Shown: piece by piece, positions 29,555 to 36,639 of the stretch | Layout: every line of letters begins with the position of its first letter | Numbering within the stretch: position 1 is the stretch's first letter | Assembly: GCA_905182415.1 (NCBI GenBank) | Contig: CAJJBK010000003.1 | Span: forward strand, 1-36,639 | Direction of reading: 5' to 3' | DNA length: 36,639 nucleotides | DNA from: an uncultured Woeseiaceae bacterium | Lineage (GTDB): Bacteria; Pseudomonadota; Gammaproteobacteria; Steroidobacterales; Woeseiaceae | Translations under genes and position numbers: made by a program | Notes under the pieces: model-generated | What the model was told of the DNA's origin: nothing | Database searches by the model: none | The model's input: only the letters and a program-made list of their open reading frames with translations

Positions 29555-30544
29555 TTATTGAATTTTTACGACCATACGCCCTGTAACATTACCCTCAATA
29601 AACGCATCAAATGCTTGTGGTAATTCGTCAAAACTAATCATATTGGGCGCAATTATATCTAATTGTTTAGGAAATAAATCCCTTCCGATTCTTTCCCAAA
29701 CTTGCAATCTTAGCTCTCGTGGCGTGTCTACTGAATTGATGCCCAATAAATTCACTGCACGCAGTATCAATGGCATCACCGTGCTTTCTAGTTTGTGGCT
29801 CGCCGCCAAGCCAATACAAGCAATATTTCCACTGTATTTTATAGTTCGCATTAGCCAGGTAAGCGCTTCTCCACCTAGATTATCAATTGCTCCACCCCAG
29901 ACAGCTTTTTCAAGTGGTCTTTTGCCATAATCCAGATCATCTCGCATCAAAACTTGATGGGCTCCTATGTTTTTTAAATAATCAAGCTTATCTGTTTTAC
30001 CGGTCAAAGCAACGACCTCATATCCTTTTGATGACAGCATATTTATCGCAATACTGCCAACCCCGCCCGTCGCTCCAGTGACTAATATTGGTCCTTTATT
30101 AGGTGTTTGACCATTTTGCTCCATACGATGTATTGCAAGTGCCGCCGTATAGCCAGCAGTGCCTATTTGCATCACTTGATATGCATTCATATTATCCGGG
30201 ATTAATACAATCGAATTTTTGTTTACTCTTGCATATTCCGCGTAACCGCCATCCCTAGTTTCACTTAAGCCACAACCATTCACTAATACAGCATCGCCTT
30301 TTTTGAAATCCGCAGTTGAACTTTTTTCAACTACACCAGCTAAATCAATCCCGCCTATTAATGGGTAGCGTCTCAAAATTTTTCCTTTACCAGTGGCCGC
30401 TAAAGCATCTTTATAATTAATCGTTGAATGCGTGACCTTTATAATTACATCGCCTTCATTGAGATCGCTGATAGTTATATCCTTTAGTGCCCCAATAATT
30501 TGATGCTCATGTTCATTGATTTGAAAAGCGCGAAATTTTTCCAT
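29555..30544 (-). CDS. acuI: Acrylyl-CoA reductase AcuI/YhdH (NADPH)
   Basis: Medium-chain reductase that converts toxic acrylyl-CoA to propionyl-CoA; also annotated as YhdH quinone oxidoreductase. At 329 residues it matches the subfamily throughout: FRAFQINE start, STINYKDALAATGKGKI (40-56), YPLIGGIDLAGVV, GLSETRDGGYAEYARV, the dinucleotide loop VTGATGGVGSIAINML (155-170), and the C-terminal GRMVVKIQ. It lacks zinc ligands, as expected. GAGGA lies 5 bases before the ATG. It is 16 bases after the MBL-fold gene and upstream of prpBCD, whose enzymes would consume its product. In DMSP-degrading bacteria acuI detoxifies acrylate, but the gene is also common in others. Confidence 0.93.
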   Translation of the reverse strand: MEKFRAFQINEHEHQIIGALKDITISDLNEGDVIIKVTHSTINYKDALAATGKGKILRRYPLIGGIDLAGVVEKSSTADFKKGDAVLVNGCGLSETRDGGYAEYARVNKNSIVLIPDNMNAYQVMQIGTAGYTAALAIHRMEQNGQTPNKGPILVTGATGGVGSIAINMLSSKGYEVVALTGKTDKLDYLKNIGAHQVLMRDDLDYGKRPLEKAVWGGAIDNLGGEALTWLMRTIKYSGNIACIGLAASHKLESTVMPLILRAVNLLGINSVDTPRELRLQVWERIGRDLFPKQLDIIAPNMISFDELPQAFDAFIEGNVTGRMVVKIQ

Positions 30545-30560
30545 TATATCCTCTACTGAC

Positions 30561-31487
30561 TTATTTATTTGAGTCCAACCAATGCTCTAGACCCATTGTA
30601 TTAACTTTTATATCAACCGCTAAAATTTTACTGATTTCCTTTTCCGTAAAATTGCAATTATGTAATGACAGTGACTCAACTAAATATTGTTCCATTGCTG
30701 TTCGCATTAAAGTGGTTCTTTGTGTTGAATTTCTATTTTCCATAGCAATTTTGACAAAAACATCAATCGAACGATGCAGATCCTTAGCTAGCCGATCAAT
30801 TGATTCAATATGACTATAGTGTGTTAGGTAAATAGTATTTGGATTATAAGATAATATCCTATCAATGGCTTTGTGTGCTTCCTTAGGATCAAACTGCGTA
30901 GGTGAAGTGGAGGGAAATACAAATTCGCCTTGACTTGTATCTAGTTCCCTATAAGAAACCCCAAAACTATCCCCCGCAAAAACAGATTTAGACATCTCAT
31001 CAAAAATACAGTAATGATGACGAGCGTGGCCCTCTGTATAAAAACAAGAAAATAATCGATTTCCCATCTTTATAATTTCCTGGTCTTCCACAAGAATCAT
31101 TTTATTTAATGGAATGGGCTTAATATCTCCAAAAAGGTCAGAAAAAATATTTTTTCCATAAACTCCAATAGCGCTTGCAATCAACTTCGTTGGGTCTTGA
31201 AGATGTTTTGCTCCTCGGGGATGAATAACTAGCTTTGCATTTGGTAGATATTGCAATAACTTTCCAGCGCCACCTGCATGATCTAAATGAACATGTGTGA
31301 CAAATACATATTTAACATCTGCAACATCTAAATTATTATTTTTTAATGCTTCTAATAAATAAGGAACGCTATAATTTGTTCCAGCATCTACGAACGCCGC
31401 GTCGCTATTTTCTATTATCAGATGGCTTGCATCTAAACCGGGTCGCACAAAATTAGTATCTACAGCGACAATATTGTTATTTATCAT
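30561..31487 (-). CDS. MBL-fold metallo-hydrolase
   Basis: Metallo-beta-lactamase-fold protein of 308 residues, probably cytosolic. The dinuclear metal motif is THVHLDH (H65, H67, D69, H70), with further ligands at H154 (TEGHARHH) and D173 (FAGDSFG) and a late THYSH. The C-terminal 90 residues are helical and carry no motif I recognise. The layout resembles glyoxalase II-like and SoxH-like hydrolases, so a thioester or ester substrate is plausible, and position 16 bases before acuI makes an acyl-thioester substrate worth considering. It is 29 bases after mnmG. No ribosome site stands out. Specific role unknown. Confidence 0.88.
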   Translation of the reverse strand: MINNNIVAVDTNFVRPGLDASHLIIENSDAAFVDAGTNYSVPYLLEALKNNNLDVADVKYVFVTHVHLDHAGGAGKLLQYLPNAKLVIHPRGAKHLQDPTKLIASAIGVYGKNIFSDLFGDIKPIPLNKMILVEDQEIIKMGNRLFSCFYTEGHARHHYCIFDEMSKSVFAGDSFGVSYRELDTSQGEFVFPSTSPTQFDPKEAHKAIDRILSYNPNTIYLTHYSHIESIDRLAKDLHRSIDVFVKIAMENRNSTQRTTLMRTAMEQYLVESLSLHNCNFTEKEISKILAVDIKVNTMGLEHWLDSNK

Positions 31488-31516
31488 TTTTAATTTTAAA
31501 GAAACCCTTAAGTTTT

Positions 31517-33427
31517 TTATGCTGTTTTATCTAAATATCTTTTTTTCAAATGAATAAGTAATAGAGAAATAGCCGCCGGAGTAATGCCCTCCATTCTTGA
31601 TGCTTGCCCTAATGTCTCAGGACGGGTTGCTTCGAGACGTTGACGAGCCTCATTCGAGAGTCCATTAATTGAGACATAATTTATATCTAAGGGTAAAACC
31701 AACATTTCTTGTTTAGAGTGCTTAATTATTTCTCGCTCTTGCCGATCAATATAACCTGCATATTTTGCCTTAGTTTCAAGTTGCACTTGTATTTGCTCAA
31801 TGAGTTCCTGGTGTAGGTTATTCTTTACCCAAGGGGTCGCTCCCACAGCAGATAATGAGGTTACCATTTCATGAGAAAATAATGGTCTCCTTAAGAGATC
31901 GGCAGCAGTCGCCTCTTTTTTATAATCTGAACCTAATATTTTAATATCAGATTTTGTTAAATCTTTTTTGCGAATAAAAATAGATTGGAGTCTTAACTGT
32001 TCTTTCTCGGCCACATCAATCTTTTGATTAAAAGCCTTCCAACGAACATCATCAACTAAATTTAGTTTCCGACCAATTGAAGTCAATCTCTTGTCCGCAT
32101 TGTCTTCGCGCAATAACAACCTATGTTCTGCGCGACTTGTAAACATTCTATAGGGCTCGGTGACCCCACGAGTAGTTAAGTCATCTATCATTACGCCCAT
32201 ATATGAATTTTGTCTCAAAGGATGCCAAGGATCTTGTTCATGGGCTTTCCTTTGAGCATTGAGTCCCGCAATCAACCCTTGGGCTGCTGCTTCTTCGTAG
32301 CCCGTAGTGCCGTTGATTTGACCTGCAAAAAATAAGCCCTTTATTTGCTTGGTTTCGAGTGTAAGCTTTAAGTCGCGAGGATCTAAAAAATCATACTCTA
32401 TTGCATAACCTGGTTGAGTAATAATAGCATTTTCAAAGCCAATGATTGAGCGTACAAAATCCATTTGTACCGATTCTGGCAGACTTGTTGATATTCCATT
32501 AGGGTAAATTTCATCAGAATGATGGCCTTCGGGCTCCACAAATATTTGATGAGAAGTTTTGTCAGCAAAACGAACCACTTTATCTTCTATTGACGGGCAA
32601 TATCTTGGGCCAACTCCTTTTATTAAGCCGCTGAACATTGGTGATTGATGTATTTCTTTTCGTATAATTTCATGAGTTTTTTCGGTGGTTTTTGTAATGT
32701 GACACATTAACTGTTTGGGGTGGTCATCTCTTCGGCCAAGGTATGAAAAAACTGGGCGAGGTATATCTCCAGGTTGACTCGCCATTAACTCATAATTAAG
32801 GCTCATTTTATGTAAGCGCGGAGGGGTTCCAGTTTTTAATCGATTAACGGTAAACGGAAGACTCCGAATATGTGCTGCTAATTTATTTGCAGGTGCATCG
32901 CCAACTCTCCCGCCTTGCTCAGAATATTGACCGCGCAATATTTTACCACCCAAAAAAGTTCCCGTAGTTAGCACAACACATCTTGCATAAAAACTATCAT
33001 TATTTTTTGTCTGAATGCCTGTAATTTTATTGCCAACAATCAAAAGGTCTTCTACGCTATCTTCATGCAAAGATAAGTTCTTTTGTATACTCAGTATTTT
33101 TTGAATTGCAGCTCTATAGAGTTCTCTGTCAGCTTGTGCACGGGTAGCTCGAACTGCTGGCCCTTTGCTGGCATTTAATGTTCTAAATTGAATTCCGGCT
33201 GCATCTATAGCTCGAGCCATAGCACCGCCAAGTGCATCAACTTCCTTTGTTAAATGACCTTTTCCAATTCCACCTATAGCCGGATTACAACTCATTTGTC
33301 CTAATGTAGAAAATTTATGAGTAACCAATAATGTATTCGCGCCCGCTCTTGCAGAAGCAAGCGCGGCTTCTGTGCCCGCATGCCCTCCACCTATGACGAT
33401 TACATCAAATGTTTTATCTCTTTGCAT
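31517..33427 (-). CDS. mnmG: tRNA uridine 5-carboxymethylaminomethyl modification enzyme MnmG
   Basis: FAD-dependent partner of MnmE that makes cmnm5U34 in wobble positions of tRNAs; 636 residues from the ATG at 33427 (E. coli 629). A TTG start 66 bases earlier would add an unrelated N-terminus and is rejected. The FAD loop is [12 protein letters not shown] (11-22). [23 protein letters not shown] (in part: [13 protein letters not shown]) and [13 protein letters not shown] are diagnostic, and the C-terminal MnmE-binding helices are present. Its usual downstream partner rsmG is about 5.8 kb away. Confidence 0.97.
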   Translation of the reverse strand: MQRDKTFDVIVIGGGHAGTEAALASARAGANTLLVTHKFSTLGQMSCNPAIGGIGKGHLTKEVDALGGAMARAIDAAGIQFRTLNASKGPAVRATRAQADRELYRAAIQKILSIQKNLSLHEDSVEDLLIVGNKITGIQTKNNDSFYARCVVLTTGTFLGGKILRGQYSEQGGRVGDAPANKLAAHIRSLPFTVNRLKTGTPPRLHKMSLNYELMASQPGDIPRPVFSYLGRRDDHPKQLMCHITKTTEKTHEIIRKEIHQSPMFSGLIKGVGPRYCPSIEDKVVRFADKTSHQIFVEPEGHHSDEIYPNGISTSLPESVQMDFVRSIIGFENAIITQPGYAIEYDFLDPRDLKLTLETKQIKGLFFAGQINGTTGYEEAAAQGLIAGLNAQRKAHEQDPWHPLRQNSYMGVMIDDLTTRGVTEPYRMFTSRAEHRLLLREDNADKRLTSIGRKLNLVDDVRWKAFNQKIDVAEKEQLRLQSIFIRKKDLTKSDIKILGSDYKKEATAADLLRRPLFSHEMVTSLSAVGATPWVKNNLHQELIEQIQVQLETKAKYAGYIDRQEREIIKHSKQEMLVLPLDINYVSINGLSNEARQRLEATRPETLGQASRMEGITPAAISLLLIHLKKRYLDKTA

Positions 33428-33508
33428 AGTGTGTATTCTATTTAAAAGAGGACGAATTGTATATTGATGTGAGTGGGGTATCCAGAAACTCAAAATCGAG
33501 ATTGAAAA

Positions 33509-34858
33509 TTATTTTCCAATACAGAATTCTGAAAAAATCTTTCCGAGCAATTCATCACTCGTAATTTTTCCTGTAATTTCACCTAACGCCTCTTGAGATA
33601 ATCTCATTTCCTCAGCAAAAATTTCTCCTGCACGATCCTTGATTAACTTATCTTTTCCACTAATAAAATGATTAAGCGCTTTGCCAATTGCTTCTGCATG
33701 TCTCGCTCTCGCGGTAAATGCACCTTCTCCTGCATTTTGATATCCAACACTTTTTTTAATGGCTGCATAAAGTTTTTTTAGTCCTTTCCCGGTGTTGGCT
33801 GACAGATATATATACTGATTTTTACTATCGACATACTCTTGATTTGATTTAATCAAATCCATCTTATTATAGATGACGATTGATGAAACATCAGAAGGCA
33901 GATTATCTGCACAAAAAGGTTGTGCAGTTGATGCGTCATGTACCCATAGCGCCAAATTGACAGATTTTATAGCTTTCTTTGTTCTTTTGATTCCTTCGGC
34001 TTCGATAAGATCTGGACTATCTCGTAATCCTGCAGTATCAAAAAATTCTACCCCAAGACCATCTATGTCTACTTGTGCTTTTATGATGTCGCGTGTCGTT
34101 CCAGCTATGTCCGTTACAATTGCTGTTTCTTGACCACTAATTAAATTTAATAGGCTGGACTTTCCTGCGTTTGGGAGCCCAATGATAGCTATTTTTAAGC
34201 CATCATTTAAAATTTGTCCTTGTTTGATATTATTTTTTATTTTATAAAATAATCGCTCACACCCCTCTAAATGATTGTGTAATTTTGCGTCTGATAAAAA
34301 ATCAAGCTCTTCTTCAGGAAAGTCAATGGCCGCCTCAACATAAAGCCTCAAATACATTAATTGCTCATTAAGATTTTTCAAAATATCGGAAAAAGTCCCC
34401 GATAATGAATTCATGGCAGCTTGTGCAGATTTTTTAGTGCCGCTTGCAATTAAATCAGCTATTGCTTCAGCCTGCACAAGATCAATCTTTCCGTTGAGAT
34501 AGGCGCGTTTTGAAAATTCACCGGCATCAGCATATCTAGCCCCCAAGGAGATTATTGTTCTTATAATATTAGCGCCTATATAGCTGCCGCCATGAGCATG
34601 TAACTCGAGGACAGATTCTCCAGTAAAAGAGTCTGGAGCAGGAAAATAAATTGCTACACCTATGTCAAGAAGATCTTTTTGTTCATTCAAAAATTTCTTA
34701 TATGTTGCCATTCTAGCTCTGGGAATTTCTCCCAAAACTATTTTTGCAACCATCTCAACATCAGGCCCCGACACTCTAATGACATTGATTCCACCAATAC
34801 CTGACGCAGATGCAGAGGCGATAATTGTATCTTGAATATATAAATTTTGAATTGGCAC
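33509..34858 (-). CDS. mnmE: tRNA modification GTPase MnmE
   Basis: Folate- and potassium-dependent GTPase that acts with MnmG on U34 of tRNA. The protein has 449 residues with an N-terminal folate-binding domain (DTIIASASASGIGGINVIRV at 10-29), an inserted G domain with GLPNAGKSS (227-235), DTAGLRD and NKMD, and the C-terminal CIGK (446-449) needed for modification. The start is GTG at 34858; an in-frame stop upstream and no internal ATG near the N-terminus leave it as the only fit, though no clear ribosome site precedes it. Confidence 0.97.
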   Translation of the reverse strand: MPIQNLYIQDTIIASASASGIGGINVIRVSGPDVEMVAKIVLGEIPRARMATYKKFLNEQKDLLDIGVAIYFPAPDSFTGESVLELHAHGGSYIGANIIRTIISLGARYADAGEFSKRAYLNGKIDLVQAEAIADLIASGTKKSAQAAMNSLSGTFSDILKNLNEQLMYLRLYVEAAIDFPEEELDFLSDAKLHNHLEGCERLFYKIKNNIKQGQILNDGLKIAIIGLPNAGKSSLLNLISGQETAIVTDIAGTTRDIIKAQVDIDGLGVEFFDTAGLRDSPDLIEAEGIKRTKKAIKSVNLALWVHDASTAQPFCADNLPSDVSSIVIYNKMDLIKSNQEYVDSKNQYIYLSANTGKGLKKLYAAIKKSVGYQNAGEGAFTARARHAEAIGKALNHFISGKDKLIKDRAGEIFAEEMRLSQEALGEITGKITSDELLGKIFSEFCIGK

Positions 34859-34915
34859 AGGAGCTACTTAATTATATAACAAACCGTATATTACAATTTT
34901 TAGAGAAAACTTGTG

Positions 34916-36562
34916 CTATGCGCTATATTTTTTATTGATGGACCATTGTTGAAGTATTGAGAGAAGAGTGTTTGTTACCCAATATAAAACAAGCCCTGAT
35001 GGGAAAAAGGCAAACATGGCAGAAAACATAACTGGCATTATTTGCATGACTTTAGCTTGCATAGGATCTGCAGGAGGTGGGTTTAACTTTTGTTGAAATA
35101 GCATCGCCCCCCCCATAATTAAAGGCAGAATAAAATAAGGATCGCGCGAAGAAAGATCAGTCAACCAAAACATAAATGGAGCTTGTCTCATTTCAACACT
35201 CTCTAGAAGCACCCAATAAAATGCCAGGAAAAAAGGCATTTGTATCAACATAGGAACACAACCAGCTATTGGATTAACTTTTTCCCTTTTATAGAGCTCC
35301 ATTGTCGCTCTTCCTTGTTCTGTTTTATTGTCCTTGTAACGTTCTTGTATGGCTTTTAATCTGGGAGCAATGGCTCGCATTTTAGCCATCGAGTGCCCAC
35401 TTTTTTCGGTTAACTTATAAAAAAGCAATTTAATTATTGCGGTTACAGAAATAATCGCTAAGCCCCAATTTTGAACAAAAGAATGAACAAAATTTAAAAG
35501 CCAAAATAATGGCTGAGACAACATAGTTAATATTCCGTAATCAACTGAAAGTCTCAATTTGGGATCAATTGCGTTAAGTTGTGATTGTAATTTAGGCCCT
35601 ATATATGCTGTAGTTGAGAATGTTTTAGTTTGATTGGAATACACTATTTCTGTAGGACCTATCATATTAGAAACCACCCGAACTTTATTTGCACTAACCT
35701 GATATCTCTGTTCGTTTTCTTTTTCTGGAACAACAGCACTTAAAAAATGATGTTGGATCGAACCAATCCAACCATTAGAGGAAACAAATTGGTTGGGTCC
35801 ATCTTCATTAAGATCAGATGAATCTAGTTTTTCAATTTTCTCACCGTTAAATATAATAGGTCCATCAAAAGAGAAGCTTTCGACATCAAACATAGATCTT
35901 TCTTTATCAGTGACTCGTCTGGTGATTTGTGAATAACTAGCACCGCTCCAGTCCTGAGCTGTGTCATTAGTTAATCGATGCTCGATATCAACCCTATAAC
36001 TTCCTTGAGAAACACGAAATGATTTTTCAACTTTGATTCCATTTCCGTCGGTCCAATACAAGGGTATGATTAATTCGCCCTGATGAGTTAACTCGTAATT
36101 ATTCGAATCTGAAGAATAACTAGCTAAGTGGTTTGGCTCAGGAGCACCCGCTAGAGATCTCAGGCCCGTTTGTATTAGACCCAAATCTTTTGAATTAGTA
36201 TTTAATAGCTCTATTACATCATCGGGCTGATCTTTGGATTTTGGATACTTTAATAGTTTGGCGCCTTCTATTGTTCCACCTTTACTATTAATCTTTAGTT
36301 CTAATACATCTGTTTTTACAGTAATAATTTCAGAGAAATCATTATCTGAAATTATTACTGGTGTTACATTATTTCTATCTGGTTGGCTTAATTTAGGTAA
36401 ATTGTTGTTTAACTGTGGGGATGCTTCAAAACTAAGCTCATTTTCTTCGTATGCTTGTTCAACAACAATTTCATTTTGCGTTGAATCAATGGTCCATGCC
36501 TGATAAGTCAAAATACACATGAAACCAAAAAATGACCATATAATTAACCTTTGATTGTCCAT
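34916..36562 (-). CDS. yidC: Membrane protein insertase YidC
   Basis: Inner-membrane insertase for small membrane proteins including F0 subunit c. From the ATG at 36562 (GAAAGG upstream) it has 548 residues, the same as E. coli. The N-terminal helix is LIIWSFFGFMCILTYQAW (6-23), followed by a periplasmic domain of about 310 residues and the conserved five-helix core with NWGLAIISVTAIIKLLFY, KYKDNKTEQG-type cytosolic loop, NPIAGCVPMLIQMPFFLAFY and a final LVLYWVTNTLLSILQQW. The reading frame overlaps the upstream rnpA end by 19 bases. A GTG 30 bases upstream is rejected. Confidence 0.97.
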   Translation of the reverse strand: MDNQRLIIWSFFGFMCILTYQAWTIDSTQNEIVVEQAYEENELSFEASPQLNNNLPKLSQPDRNNVTPVIISDNDFSEIITVKTDVLELKINSKGGTIEGAKLLKYPKSKDQPDDVIELLNTNSKDLGLIQTGLRSLAGAPEPNHLASYSSDSNNYELTHQGELIIPLYWTDGNGIKVEKSFRVSQGSYRVDIEHRLTNDTAQDWSGASYSQITRRVTDKERSMFDVESFSFDGPIIFNGEKIEKLDSSDLNEDGPNQFVSSNGWIGSIQHHFLSAVVPEKENEQRYQVSANKVRVVSNMIGPTEIVYSNQTKTFSTTAYIGPKLQSQLNAIDPKLRLSVDYGILTMLSQPLFWLLNFVHSFVQNWGLAIISVTAIIKLLFYKLTEKSGHSMAKMRAIAPRLKAIQERYKDNKTEQGRATMELYKREKVNPIAGCVPMLIQMPFFLAFYWVLLESVEMRQAPFMFWLTDLSSRDPYFILPLIMGGAMLFQQKLNPPPADPMQAKVMQIMPVMFSAMFAFFPSGLVLYWVTNTLLSILQQWSINKKYSA

Positions 36563-36639
36563 GCTTTTTGGTTCCTTTCTATTTCGTCCCACTGTCTTGA
36601 TAAGTCAGTATGCAAGCTTTGTTGGTCGGTGGTATGAGT
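36544..36639 (-). CDS. rnpA: Ribonuclease P protein component RnpA, C-terminal 31 residues only
   Basis: The window edge leaves an open frame ending in TAA at 36544. Its product has DQQSLHTDLSRQWDEIERNQ, which matches the RnpA C-terminus pattern (E. coli DNRALSEALEKLWRRH) in spacing and in the Leu, Leu and Trp positions. RnpA binds the RNase P RNA and helps tRNA 5' processing. It ends inside yidC, overlapping by 19 bases in another frame, so no yidD gene separates them as in many relatives. The assignment rests on short similarity and on gene order. Confidence 0.65.
   Translation of the reverse strand, partial: THTTDQQSLHTDLSRQWDEIERNQKAWTIKG

Noticed and set aside
33428-33493. TTG start extending MnmG by 22 residues
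   Set aside because: The added sequence does not match the MnmG N-terminus, and the FAD motif normally begins about 10 residues after the start, as with the ATG at 33427.

Overview
The window is a chromosomal stretch from an AT-rich, probably streamlined and probably marine gammaproteobacterium. The basis is the origin-proximal core set found in that class: rnpA, yidC, mnmE, mnmG, rsmG, parA, parB, the complete atpIBEFHAGDC operon and glmU, with protein lengths close to those of E. coli. I cannot name a genus. No rRNA, tRNA, CRISPR array, insertion sequence or prophage is visible. Coding density is high, and no gap between genes exceeds 200 bases once starts are corrected.

Layout, in transcription order on the minus strand from the right end: rnpA (C-terminus only), yidC, mnmE, mnmG, then an MBL-fold hydrolase, acuI, prpB, prpC and prpD, then rsmG, parA, parB, the nine-gene ATP synthase operon, then metA, metY, an alpha/beta hydrolase, a FadN-like hydroxyacyl-CoA dehydrogenase/enoyl-CoA hydratase and a large acyl-CoA dehydrogenase. 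A DmdA/GcvT-like gene on the plus strand converges on that operon. Next come a lipoprotein amidohydrolase and a secreted CocE/S15-type hydrolase (minus), a secreted M14 metallopeptidase (plus), and glmU (minus, cut by the left edge).

Two interruptions of the usual gammaproteobacterial order stand out. Five genes for acrylyl-CoA and propionyl-CoA use sit between mnmG and rsmG, which are normally neighbours. About 15 kb of sulfur, acyl-CoA and peptide genes sit between atpC and glmU, also often neighbours.

The two inserts suggest one hypothesis. The left insert has a methyltransferase-like gene related to DMSP demethylase, an acyl-CoA dehydrogenase of the clade that contains DmdC, a crotonase-domain enzyme, and a homocysteine/methionine-forming sulfhydrylase (MetY) with its activator MetA, the last four families in one tight operon. 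The right insert has acrylyl-CoA reductase and the methylcitrate cycle. Together they could degrade a methylated C3 sulfur compound and recapture methanethiol as methionine. Each gene also has an ordinary explanation, such as beta-oxidation, methionine synthesis or propionate use, so this is an inference and not a demonstrated pathway. The secreted peptidase, hydrolase and amidohydrolase at the left look like a peptide/amide scavenging group.
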